The notes under the pieces were generated by a model that was given only the letters and a program-made list of their open reading frames with translations, did no database searches and was not told where the DNA came from. A stretch of 64,000 nt of DNA from Bacteroidetes bacterium UBA7662 (GTDB lineage Bacteria > Bacteroidota > Bacteroidia > UBA7662), in NCBI GenBank assembly GCA_002483345.1, contig DLHS01000018.1:1-64000 (forward strand), read 5' to 3'. The translations under genes and the position numbers were made by a program. This document shows, one piece after another, positions 28,168-36,713 of this stretch (position 1 is the stretch's first letter; every line of letters begins with the position of its first letter).

Positions 28168-29958
28168 TTATTCCATTTCTGTTAACTGGAGGTTGAATCC
28201 CTCTAAATCAGCGGCAAATTGCCTGCTGAGCGTAGCCGAATATTCCTTGAGTTGTGGGATCAGGGTTTGATAGTACTGCATACTCTGCCTTAAATTTGCC
28301 TGAACTTTGGTAAAGTAGCCGGGTCTGAAGTCTTTCAAATTCGCCTTGTGCTGCCTGTAAGCTTCCTTAAAGTAGTTTAAATTCAGTACCAGTTCGTTCA
28401 TGAACATATGGGGCCGGGGCAGCTTGTTCAAATGGTTGTTACGACCATAAATATGATCAACCATTTGTGCCAATGTAAATACACCGGAAAAATAGGCCAG
28501 ATTAGGTCCGGGACAAATGGTCACAGCCGTTAGCTTGTGGCTCGGCGGTATATGATGCACCTGCAAGGCAGATGCTGTCAATCCTTCACACAGACAATCC
28601 TTTGCAACAACTGCCTCTATATGAACTGATTCGATATCAGCCGCCATTTTTTTAGCTTTTATCTGTTCAATTTTTAAGTGTTGATATTGCCTTGAAGCAA
28701 CACAAACAGGCCTTTCGGTGAATTCCGTATCAAAGGTCAGGTACTCCTTATAACAGGGACTTCCCGGACGGTTTTTGGCAATTCTGCTCTTTCGCTGTGC
28801 TTCTGAAGAGCTCGGTCTGAAATTATTAAAGGGAACGCCCAGAGGTGACGCATCACTGAGAAAATAGTCTTCCGGTCGGGCACCGGCAAGCTGCTCAAGT
28901 GTTTTTCCATCCACGCTGGTAGCTTCAGGAACCAATAAAAACGGACTTCCCCAACCAATGCTATCCAATCCATAATAAGCACGTAAAAAAGTGTGTTCCG
29001 CAGCGGTCCCTACTCCTCCCTGGGCGGTAATTCTGACTTTCGTCTCCTCCGGAATAGTTGGTTTCCCCGATGAAACAAGTGCTTCGTTACAAATCTGAAT
29101 CAGTTCTTTCCTAAGTTCCTCCCTTTTAATTTTGAACTCCTCTAATATTGGCCCCAGCAACATGCCATCGGATACAAAAGCGTGCCCGCCACAATTTAAT
29201 CCTGACTCTATCCTGAATTCCGCTACCCAAAGGCCTTTTTTGGCCAGGAACTTTCCCTGAATCAATGCCGACCGATAATCGCTTACTTTAAGCACAATTC
29301 TTTTCCTGAATTTGCCGGATTTATCCGGGTAAAAATCATCAAAAGTGGCACAATAGCTATACAGACGTGGATTTAATCCTGCAGAAAACACGATAGCCCC
29401 TTCCATGCTGCTCCTGGCAAACCCCCTGAGTGCCGACATGGCATCGCAATAGGCCGCAGGAAGTTCTTCTCCCTGAGGGGAATAATTGGTTTTATCAAGC
29501 TTGGTCATGATATTGACCTCTATTGCACCTGCCATCATACGCTGGCGGAGCTTATGCTGCAAAACTTCTTTTTCAGGGCTTTCTGTCGTTGTCATTTCGA
29601 CATAATCCCTTTTTAAAGGACTGTTATCGGCTAACAGCTCAAAATATTTCAGGATATCCTTCCCGCTTTCAAAGGGTTCCGCCCTGATTTTATCCATTTG
29701 GGCATGAATCAGGTCGCTTGTCAGGTCCAGAAAAGCGGTGATCCGCCTGGCCCGATAATCTTGTTCTTCTGCTGAGATAGCTATAAATGTTCTGTTCTCT
29801 TTTTCGCAATAGGTCTTTCGCATTAAATCCAGCAGTTCATCCTCAATAATTGATACAACGGACGAAATGCCAAATCGCGCAATTTTCAAAGGGGTATCAA
29901 TGGTAAAACCTATACCCATCACCGGAATATGAAAGGAATGAACAGCTGCGTTTTGCAT
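28168..29958 (-). CDS. Conserved protein of unknown function, possible TIM-barrel flavin oxidoreductase-like
   Basis: 596 residues, no signal peptide. The start region PVMGIGFTIDTPLKIARFGI, the middle GLNCGGHAF (about residue 255) and AQGGVGTAAEH (about 315) look like the strand-end glycine motifs of nitronate monooxygenase/PfaD-type TIM barrels, but I cannot make a firm family match. Later parts include SDASPLGVPFNNFRPSSSE, a possible Cys site (KDCLCEG) and a helical C-terminus. I recall similar uncharacterised proteins in other Bacteroidota. It is alone on the minus strand among three protease genes. A box GATATTTG (29981-29988 on minus) is a near-match -7. Function not assigned. Confidence 0.7.
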   Translation of the reverse strand: MQNAAVHSFHIPVMGIGFTIDTPLKIARFGISSVVSIIEDELLDLMRKTYCEKENRTFIAISAEEQDYRARRITAFLDLTSDLIHAQMDKIRAEPFESGKDILKYFELLADNSPLKRDYVEMTTTESPEKEVLQHKLRQRMMAGAIEVNIMTKLDKTNYSPQGEELPAAYCDAMSALRGFARSSMEGAIVFSAGLNPRLYSYCATFDDFYPDKSGKFRKRIVLKVSDYRSALIQGKFLAKKGLWVAEFRIESGLNCGGHAFVSDGMLLGPILEEFKIKREELRKELIQICNEALVSSGKPTIPEETKVRITAQGGVGTAAEHTFLRAYYGLDSIGWGSPFLLVPEATSVDGKTLEQLAGARPEDYFLSDASPLGVPFNNFRPSSSEAQRKSRIAKNRPGSPCYKEYLTFDTEFTERPVCVASRQYQHLKIEQIKAKKMAADIESVHIEAVVAKDCLCEGLTASALQVHHIPPSHKLTAVTICPGPNLAYFSGVFTLAQMVDHIYGRNNHLNKLPRPHMFMNELVLNLNYFKEAYRQHKANLKDFRPGYFTKVQANLRQSMQYYQTLIPQLKEYSATLSRQFAADLEGFNLQLTEME

Positions 29959-30244
29959 TTTTATTTTAGATTATAAGATGCAAATATCTGCTATATTTCT
30001 AATACGAGAGAAAAATATGTTTACAGAACCGTATTCCTGTAAACCTGACTTCCCGCTGAGGTAAAAAACGAAAAACGATTAAAGAGTGGCTGTCGATCTC
30101 CCCTAAACAGCTACCCTTCAACGGTTAAGCGATTTTTTGTTACCCTGAAAAATTCAGGGTTCTTGCCATAATTTATACTTATTTTAAGTAAATTGTACCA
30201 TTAAAGTAAAAAGCATTCCCTCTCCCGTGAGTTTATACCCTGAA
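29959..30244. other. Divergent promoter region with hairpin
   Basis: This 286-bp AT-rich gap separates the uncharacterised gene (minus) from protease paralog 3 (plus). It contains a perfect 8-bp hairpin ACCCTGAA/TTCAGGGT at 30142-30160, about 85 bp before the protease start. Neither flanking gene is transcribed into it from the 3' side, so it is not a terminator for them; a regulatory site is possible. No gene. Confidence 0.5.
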
Positions 30245-31744
30245 ATGAAAAAGATAAGTCTACTCTTCGTTTTGCTGCTTTCGCAGCTTTTTGCATTCGC
30301 CCAGGATCGTTGTGGCACGGAGCCTCCTACCAAAGCTTTGTATGATTATCTGGAACAAATCGGAGATGCCTATCGCAACGGACACCATAGGGTGCGCATA
30401 GACAGTGTGCTGGATGTACCGCTTAAAATGCATATTGTTACCAGCCCCAGCGGAAGCAAGTACAGTTACAACACCATGCTCACCGTTATTTGCGAGCTTA
30501 ATACCAAGTATCAGCCGGCGGGTATCCGTTTTTATCTCCACAGTGTAAACTACATTGCAGACCCCAGTTTGTATACCCATTTCTCCTTTCAGACCGGGTC
30601 ACAGATGATGGAGCAATTTAACGAGGCCCGGGTGGTAAATGTTTATTTTGTCGATCTCGGCTCTATTGGATTGTGCGGATATGCTTTCTTTCCCAATACC
30701 GGCCCCGGCTCTTTTCTCCGGAATGGCGGTTTGATGATGAGCGTTCCCTGTTCCCAGATAGGGAATACAACCCTTGCCCACGAAATGGGCCACTACCTCG
30801 CACTCCCGCACCCATTTGACGATACCTCTAACGACCCGTCCAGTCCCATTTCGGAGCGGGTTACCCGTAACCCCTTCGATACCGTCGGTGGCCGTTTCCC
30901 GGCCAATTGTACCTGGGCAGGTGACCGTTTTTGTGATACCCGCGCTGATTTCATAAGTACGCGCTGGTCGTGTGCCGGGAACCCTCCCGTTCAGCTGGAT
31001 GTGAACGGGGATCAGTTTGATCCGGACGAGACTTTGTATATGTCCTACTCATTGGATCAATGCGCCAACCGGTTCTCGGAGGAGCAGATTATGACCATGC
31101 GGACTACCCTTCTGGGCAATGGCACAACACAGGGCTCGCGTCAGTACCTGATTATTACACCGATGCCGGCCGCTGATCCGATTACTGCCAACAGCACTGT
31201 CATTGAACCCAACAATCCCAATACTATCATTAACAGTGACTGGGCCTTTTTTAAGTGGACCAAAGCTCCCGGTGCCAGCCAATACCTCTTCCGCATTTTA
31301 CGCAATGGTCAGATGGTAGAAGAAATTGTAGTGGCCGATACACAATATGTTTATACAGGTTTCAGGCTTACTTCCGGGGCCGCCTATACGTGGAATGTCC
31401 GTCCGTTTAACCATGCTTATACCTGCATGCCTGCTTCTGCCAATGGCCAGTTCAGGGCAGGGCAGAACTTTGGTACTTCGGTCAGACAACTGGAATCAGA
31501 TGCCATCAGTCTTTACCCTACCCTTCTTGAAGAAGGCCAGCTGTTGCAGATTGGTCTGGATAACCTGGCTGAAGAATCACTGCAGTTTGAATTATATGAC
31601 CTGCAGGGTCGCCGTATAAAAGAAATGACCTTGTTCGGAGAAACCGTTCAGCGTATTTCTCTCGAGGGTCTGAGCCAAGGTTTGTACCAGGTTCGTATCA
31701 GCGGTGACGGCATTCTAAAACACGGCCGCATCGTCAAACAATAG
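30245..31744 (+). CDS. Secreted M43-type zinc metalloprotease with T9SS sorting domain (paralog 3)
   Basis: 499 residues from the ATG at 30245; an in-frame GTG at 30227 would put six extra residues before the signal peptide. Signal peptide about 1-20 (LLSQLFAFAQ). Zinc motif HEMGHYLALPH at His179, again with Ala for Gly; CDTRAD and Met-turn MSYSLDQC follow. A fibronectin-like domain (about 315-405) and a T9SS sorting domain (about 420-499: YPTLLEEG, GLYQVRIS) complete it. Same family and likely same role as the two paralogs upstream. Confidence 0.92.
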   Translation: MKKISLLFVLLLSQLFAFAQDRCGTEPPTKALYDYLEQIGDAYRNGHHRVRIDSVLDVPLKMHIVTSPSGSKYSYNTMLTVICELNTKYQPAGIRFYLHSVNYIADPSLYTHFSFQTGSQMMEQFNEARVVNVYFVDLGSIGLCGYAFFPNTGPGSFLRNGGLMMSVPCSQIGNTTLAHEMGHYLALPHPFDDTSNDPSSPISERVTRNPFDTVGGRFPANCTWAGDRFCDTRADFISTRWSCAGNPPVQLDVNGDQFDPDETLYMSYSLDQCANRFSEEQIMTMRTTLLGNGTTQGSRQYLIITPMPAADPITANSTVIEPNNPNTIINSDWAFFKWTKAPGASQYLFRILRNGQMVEEIVVADTQYVYTGFRLTSGAAYTWNVRPFNHAYTCMPASANGQFRAGQNFGTSVRQLESDAISLYPTLLEEGQLLQIGLDNLAEESLQFELYDLQGRRIKEMTLFGETVQRISLEGLSQGLYQVRISGDGILKHGRIVKQ

Positions 31745-31761
31745 GTTAACCCTACCCACAT

Positions 31762-31795
31762 AAACGGCCATCAGAAGATGGCCGTTTGCATTTTC
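31762..31795 (+). terminator. Terminator after protease paralog 3
   Basis: AAACGGCCAT pairs with ATGGCCGTTT (31762-31771, 31778-31787), followed by a short T-containing tail. It lies 18 bp past the stop and just before the next gene's start at 31801. Confidence 0.75.
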
Positions 31796-31800
31796 ACGCC

Positions 31801-32706
31801 ATGGATTTATGTTTGCCCTCCCCGCTTCAGGCTGTTAACTGGAAGATTAAAGGGGAAAACTATCCGCTCCGGGTTAAACGCGACGACCTGATCCACCCGC
31901 TGGTGAGCGGTAACAAATGGCGTAAGCTGCGTTTGTTGCTGGAAGATGCAAAAAGGCAGCGAAAAACTACGCTGGTCAGTTTCGGAGGCGCCTGGTCCAA
32001 TCACCTGATGGCCCTGGCTGTTGCGGCTCAAAGGATGGGATTCGAGGCCGTTGCCTTCATACGGGGTGAGGAGCTTACAGAAAACAGTAATAACCAGCTG
32101 GCCGGATACAAACAATACGGCATGGAATTGATAGCCGTGAACAGAGCTGATTACCGGGATAAAAACCGCCTTTTCGAAAAATACTTCGGGGAAAACCAGG
32201 CGGCCTTTTTTATCGACGAGGGTGGTGCCTCTGAGCAAGCGCAGGCAGGCTGCCGGGATATACTGACGGAAGACGAAGTAAGCTGGGATCACATCTGGCT
32301 TCCTGTCGGCACAGGAACTACCTTGCTGGGGCTGGCGGGGCAATTAGCATCCGGGCAGCAGACCAGCTGTCTGCATGGAGTATCTGCCGTACAATCAACT
32401 GCCTTTTCCAGGGAACTGTGGATGCGTGCGGCAGTACAATATCCCCACGTGCAAATCCATCTCCCGGAAAACGGACCACGTTTCGGTAAATTCAGTGAAC
32501 GTCAGTTAAAAATCGGACAAGACTGGTATCAGCAAACCGGTATCTTACCAGATCCGGTTTATGGCCTCAAAACCCTGGAAGCCTTGTTTGATTTTCTGGA
32601 AAAGAAAAACCCTGCCGAAATCGGCAGGGTTTTATGGATTCACACGGGTGGTCTTACCGGATGGGCCGGTTATCCGGCAGCAGCAGCTTTGTTCCGGATT
32701 GATTAA
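31801..32706 (+). CDS. PLP-dependent deaminase, D-cysteine desulfhydrase/ACC deaminase-like
   Basis: 301 residues from the ATG at 31801; an earlier in-frame TTG lies inside the preceding terminator. Fold-type II PLP enzyme: the PLP lysine is in [25 protein letters not shown] binds the cofactor, and [16 protein letters not shown] is the phosphate-binding loop. Relatives deaminate D-cysteine or 1-aminocyclopropane-1-carboxylate; substrate not decided by sequence. Its end overlaps convergent clpX by 4 nt. Confidence 0.85.
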   Translation: MDLCLPSPLQAVNWKIKGENYPLRVKRDDLIHPLVSGNKWRKLRLLLEDAKRQRKTTLVSFGGAWSNHLMALAVAAQRMGFEAVAFIRGEELTENSNNQLAGYKQYGMELIAVNRADYRDKNRLFEKYFGENQAAFFIDEGGASEQAQAGCRDILTEDEVSWDHIWLPVGTGTTLLGLAGQLASGQQTSCLHGVSAVQSTAFSRELWMRAAVQYPHVQIHLPENGPRFGKFSERQLKIGQDWYQQTGILPDPVYGLKTLEALFDFLEKKNPAEIGRVLWIHTGGLTGWAGYPAAAALFRID

Positions 32707-33935
32707 GAAACAGCCTTCAGTTTGCTGATGGTGGAACGTTCAAACTGATTTTTAGCGTAATCTATCTCCAAACGATATACTTCGGGCTTGGGGTCGGCTG
32801 TCGGTAATTCAAACATGGCTTCATTCAAAATCACCTCACAGATAGACCGCAATCCACGGGCACCCAGCTTGTATTCCATGGCTTTGTCAACAATGAAATT
32901 CAGAACATCTTCTGTTATTTCCAATCGAATGCCTTCAAACTCAAACAGCTTTTCATACTGGCGGAAAAGCGCATTTTTGGGCTCTGTGAGTATTGCCCGG
33001 AGGGTCGGCTTATCAAGCGGATTGAGGTAGGTAACTACCGGTAAACGGCCAAGGAGTTCAGGAATTAAACCAAACTGTTTGAGATCATTGGGTTGAACAT
33101 ACTGCAACAAATTCTCTTTATCGAATTTATCACGGTGTTCGATACCGTAACCAATCGCATTCAGTTTGACCCGACGGGCAATGATTTTTTCTACACCATC
33201 GAACGCACCTCCGCAAATGAAGAGAATGTTACGGGTATCTACCTGGATGAACTTCTGCTCAGGATGTTTGCGTCCTCCCTGTGGCGGTACATTGACTACC
33301 GTACCTTCCAGCATTTTCAGCAGTGCCTGCTGCACACCTTCTCCGGAAACATCTCTGGTAATAGAGGGATTATCACTTTTACGGGCAATTTTATCTATCT
33401 CATCGAGGTAGACAATACCACGTTCGGCGGCTTTTACATCAAAATCGGCCGATTGCAGCAACCGGCTGAGGATACTTTCCACATCTTCTCCCACATAACC
33501 GGCTTCTGTGAAAACAGTGGCGTCGGCAATGCAGAAAGGTACATTCAGCTGGCGGGCAATCGTACGGGCTATCAGGGTTTTCCCTGTCCCTGTTTCACCT
33601 ACCAGAATGATGTTTGATTTCTCAATCTCAACTTCCTGATCGGCTATCTGGTTAATTCTTTTATAGTGGTTATAAACGGCGACCGCAATGCTTTTTTTGG
33701 CGGCATCCTGCCCGATAACATATGTATCCAGATAATCCTTGATGAATTGCGGTTTTTGTGCCTTATAACTTTTGACATTTTTGGCCGATACACCATCCCT
33801 GGCTTCCTCACTCATGATAGCACTGGCCTGTTCAATACAACTTTCACAGATGTGCCCCTCCAGCCCCGCTACTAAAACCCGGGTCTGGTCCTTGTCTTTA
33901 CCGCAAAATGAACAGTGAAGTTTTTGTTTGGTCAT
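32703..33935 (-). CDS. clpX: ATP-dependent Clp protease ATP-binding subunit ClpX
   Basis: 410 residues. N-terminal C4 zinc finger (CSFCGKD and CESC), AAA+ domain with Walker A GETGTGKT and Walker [11 protein letters not shown], sensor arginines and a C-terminal ClpB_D2-like part. It unfolds tagged proteins and feeds them to ClpP. It lies 2 bp downstream of clpP in the conserved tig-clpP-clpX order. Confidence 0.98.
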   Translation of the reverse strand: MTKQKLHCSFCGKDKDQTRVLVAGLEGHICESCIEQASAIMSEEARDGVSAKNVKSYKAQKPQFIKDYLDTYVIGQDAAKKSIAVAVYNHYKRINQIADQEVEIEKSNIILVGETGTGKTLIARTIARQLNVPFCIADATVFTEAGYVGEDVESILSRLLQSADFDVKAAERGIVYLDEIDKIARKSDNPSITRDVSGEGVQQALLKMLEGTVVNVPPQGGRKHPEQKFIQVDTRNILFICGGAFDGVEKIIARRVKLNAIGYGIEHRDKFDKENLLQYVQPNDLKQFGLIPELLGRLPVVTYLNPLDKPTLRAILTEPKNALFRQYEKLFEFEGIRLEITEDVLNFIVDKAMEYKLGARGLRSICEVILNEAMFELPTADPKPEVYRLEIDYAKNQFERSTISKLKAVS

Positions 33936-33937
33936 CT

Positions 33938-34624
33938 CTATTTGGTCTTTTTGACCGAGCGGATGAGTACATCGTCAATCATACCGTAAGCTTTCGCCTC
34001 TTCGGCAGTCATCCAGTAATCGCGATCGGAGTCGGCCATGATTTTTTCGAAAGTCTGGCCACTGTGATTTGAAATGATAGTATACAGTTCATCCCGCAGT
34101 TTCAGCGTTTCCTTGAGCGTAATTTCCATATCCGATACCTGACCCTGCACACCACTCATAGGCTGGTGAATCATGATACGGCTGTGTTTGAGCGCAGTAC
34201 GTTTGCCTTTCTCACCGGCACACATCAATACAGCGGCCATAGAAGCTGCCATACCGGTACAGATGGTGGATACTTCAGCACTTACAAACTGCATGGTGTC
34301 GTAAATACCAAGACCTGCATAAACAGAACCACCCGGGCTGTTGATGTAAATCTGTACGTCCCGGCCGCTGTCAACCGAATCGAGGAACAGCAACTGTGCC
34401 TGAATAATGTTGGCAACCTCATCGCTTACAGGAACACCCATAAAAATGATTCGATCCATCATCAGACGTGAAAAAACGTCCATAGAGGCCACATTCATGG
34501 GCCGCTCTTCGATGATGTAGGGGGTGAGGTTGTTTACCTGGTGACGGGTATAGCTGTCGATGGTGTTGCCGTTCTGACCGAGGTGTTTTACGGCGTATTT
34601 GCGGAATTCAGTTCCAAAATCCAT
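33938..34624 (-). CDS. clpP: ATP-dependent Clp protease proteolytic subunit
   Basis: 228 residues. Catalytic Ser128 in [10 protein letters not shown] and His153 in IMIHQPMSG are 25 residues apart, as in E. coli ClpP. The N-terminus is about 30 residues longer than in E. coli. It forms the barrel-shaped protease that partners with ClpX. Located 21 bp after tig and 2 bp before clpX, so cotranscription is very likely. Confidence 0.98.
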   Translation of the reverse strand: MDFGTEFRKYAVKHLGQNGNTIDSYTRHQVNNLTPYIIEERPMNVASMDVFSRLMMDRIIFMGVPVSDEVANIIQAQLLFLDSVDSGRDVQIYINSPGGSVYAGLGIYDTMQFVSAEVSTICTGMAASMAAVLMCAGEKGKRTALKHSRIMIHQPMSGVQGQVSDMEITLKETLKLRDELYTIISNHSGQTFEKIMADSDRDYWMTAEEAKAYGMIDDVLIRSVKKTK

Positions 34625-34645
34625 AGAGTCCTTTTTTATCTGTAA

Positions 34646-36007
34646 TTAAACAGATTTTTTCTGAGTTAGTTTCTCAAAATCGGCGTAGGATATCGACTTC
34701 TCATCAACTTTAACAAGTTCCCGCACGTGGTCTTCTACTTTGCGGAATTTCACAGAGTAAAAAAGATTGGCGTAGTTATCGTCTTTGCGGAGATAATCGA
34801 GGGCGTACTTATTTAAATCTTTTTCCTCGATGGGAATACCATAACTCGAGAACTGCCGGTAGAGCAAACCACGGGCTTCGTTCATGATTTCTTCCGACTC
34901 TATCTGCAGCTTATTGGCTTTCAGAATATTATCGATAATCAGGTCGCGGCGCAGTTGTTTGGCGTATTCAGGGTATTGGGTTTCCAACGTTGTTTCATCG
35001 ATGGGGTTTTCGGTCGCGGTTTTCAGCCAGCGTTTCAGGAAAGCGTCCGGGAGTTCGATGTTTTCGTCGTCGAGCAGTGCCTCCATGAGGTCGTTGCGGA
35101 GTAAACGTTCTGCATCGGCTTGCAAGGCACGGCCGAGTTCCAGTTTGATGCGGTCGTTGAAAGCTTCTTCTGTATCTATTTCTTCATTGCCGAAAACCTG
35201 ACGGAAGAAATCTGTATTCATATCTGCTAAGCCATCGCGCATGATATTGCTTACCGTGATTTCAAAAGCAGTATTTACAGACTCCAGCTCTTCAACTGAC
35301 TTTTTAATTCCTGCCGCAATTTTTTCCGGATCGTTGCCAAAGATGGCGCTGAGTTCATTGCGGGTGCTGTAATCTTTGCCGATGCCGGTAAGTTCAGCCT
35401 GTAATTTGCTGTCGGCGATATCCGCCAGTTTCACCAGACTTACGGTTACCACACCACCGTTTTTGAGCTCGCCGTTTTCGTCGAGTTCTTTGAGACGCAG
35501 GAATACGTTGTCGCCTGCCTCTGAGGTTTCAGGGTAGGCATTGGTAAAGTAACGTTTGCGGAGGTCGTTGGTATAGTTGGTGAGCAGGTTTTGATCCGGC
35601 TCTACAGCATATTTTACAAACGACTTCGCAGGAATATTAACGGCTACTTCCGGTTTCAGGCCGATATCAAAGCGGAAAGTGAAAGCAGTCGCTTCTTCCA
35701 GTCCACCTTCAAAAGGATCGTGGCCTTCTTCAGGAACCGGTTGTGCAAAAATCTCAAGCGCCTGTTCTTTCAGGAAAGCATCTACCTGCTCCTGTACCAG
35801 CTTGTTGAGCTCTTCGTACAACAAGGCTTTGCCATACATCTTTTTCACCAAACCTGCCGGCACCATTCCTTTGCGGAAACCAGGCATGCTCACCTTGCGG
35901 CGATAGTCCTTCAGGGCTTCCTCAAACTTAGCCGAATAATCGGCCGGCTCCAGCTGGAGGATAACTTTGTTCTCGAGTTTGCTGATTTTTTCTGCGGTAA
36001 TATTCAC
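34646..36007 (-). CDS. tig: Trigger factor (ribosome-associated chaperone)
   Basis: 453 residues; start codon GTG at 36007. The N-terminal ribosome-binding domain contains the PGFRKGMVP signature. The middle PPIase (FKBP-like) region is divergent, as usual in Bacteroidota, and the C-terminal domain is helical. It binds nascent chains at the ribosome exit. First gene of tig-clpP-clpX. Confidence 0.93.
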   Translation of the reverse strand: MNITAEKISKLENKVILQLEPADYSAKFEEALKDYRRKVSMPGFRKGMVPAGLVKKMYGKALLYEELNKLVQEQVDAFLKEQALEIFAQPVPEEGHDPFEGGLEEATAFTFRFDIGLKPEVAVNIPAKSFVKYAVEPDQNLLTNYTNDLRKRYFTNAYPETSEAGDNVFLRLKELDENGELKNGGVVTVSLVKLADIADSKLQAELTGIGKDYSTRNELSAIFGNDPEKIAAGIKKSVEELESVNTAFEITVSNIMRDGLADMNTDFFRQVFGNEEIDTEEAFNDRIKLELGRALQADAERLLRNDLMEALLDDENIELPDAFLKRWLKTATENPIDETTLETQYPEYAKQLRRDLIIDNILKANKLQIESEEIMNEARGLLYRQFSSYGIPIEEKDLNKYALDYLRKDDNYANLFYSVKFRKVEDHVRELVKVDEKSISYADFEKLTQKKSV

Positions 36008-36055
36008 TTCAAGTGTCGTTTATGGGTGATAATGCCCGGAGGCATGTTTTTCAGG

Positions 36056-36194
36056 ATTCAAAATTTAAGATTCAAAATTCAAAATTGATGTCCGAAATGT
36101 TCCAGTGAGGCTTCCCGGATGTGTCGTTTTGAGGAGCACAACTCCAAAAAAGAGTACAACCACAACTTTGAATTTTGAATCTTAAATTTTGAAT
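36056..36194. repeat. AT-rich inverted repeat between tig and tRNA-Leu
   Basis: Two 32-nt arms (36056-36087 and 36163-36194) are inverted copies with a single mismatch. Each contains ATTCAAAATT-type blocks, themselves repeated inside the arm. The 75-bp centre has no open frame. No integrase or transposase is near. It lies 8 bp from the 3' end of tRNA-Leu and upstream of tig, so it may also act as a terminator for the tRNA or carry tig's promoter. Confidence 0.7.
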
Positions 36195-36201
36195 TAAAAA
36201 G

Positions 36202-36283
36202 TGCGGATGGAGGGACTCGAACCCACACACCTTGCGGCACCAGATCCTAAGTCTGGCACGTCTACCAATTTCGCCACATCCGC
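36202..36283 (-). tRNA. tRNA-Leu (anticodon UAG)
   Basis: 82-nt cloverleaf on the minus strand. Acceptor arms GCGGATG and CATCCGC pair fully, with discriminator A. The anticodon stem CCAGA/TCTGG holds loop CTTAGGA, giving UAG (reads CUN). The variable arm TGCC-GCAA-GGTG is long, as in class II tRNAs. The T-loop is TTCGAGT. The T-stem has one T-T mismatch at its second pair. CCA is not encoded. Confidence 0.95.
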
Positions 36284-36313
36284 ATACTGCCACAGCCGTC
36301 TGCTGCGGGAGCG

Positions 36314-36345
36314 CAAAGGTAAGGGTAAATGGCGGGATTTTCAAA
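36314..36345 (-). promoter_or_regulatory. Promoter of tRNA-Leu
   Basis: On the minus strand TTTG (36345-36342), a 20-nt spacer and TACCTTTG (36321-36314) form an exact Bacteroidota-type promoter, with transcription expected to start about 25 nt before the mature tRNA. Confidence 0.75.
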
Positions 36346-36713
36346 TACAACTGTCGCTATTCAAGCCGCTGGCTGTCAGTCCCGGAGACCTGCATGTGGC
36401 AGCGTGGAGCAGGCTGGCTGGTTTTGCCAGACTGCCGGTTTTCAGGGCCATTGATTTTGACAGACAGCGGGCTAAGGCTTTGTCACCCACGGGGCCGGCA
36501 AACCGTTGGTTGATCTGAGGCAGAAATAATCGCAATTCCCTGGCAATCCTACAAAACCGGCCGGCTCGCTCAAGTCAGGCATCAGAACACCAGAAAGACA
36601 ATTCATGATAGCGGAATGACCTGATACTTTATAAGTATCAATATTTACTTATTGCACCCACATACGCTGCTTTTCCTTATTTTTAAAGCTTCACTGGCCG
36701 TTTTAGTGTATTT
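36346..36713. other. Upstream region of relA/spoT
   Basis: I see no credible gene. A 17-nt inverted repeat GATACTT-TAT-AAGTATC lies at 36624-36640, about 75 bp before the relA/spoT ATG and could be a regulator site. TATTTTTA near 36678 is a possible -7 box. The rest (36350-36600) shows nothing I can name. Confidence 0.4.

Noticed and set aside
36202..36283. tRNA-Leu as an integration site for a genomic island
   Set aside because: No integrase, no duplicated tRNA 3' end and only core genes on both sides.
36201..36518. Open frame across tRNA-Leu and the following gap
   Set aside because: It runs through a well-formed tRNA gene on the other strand and has no protein features.
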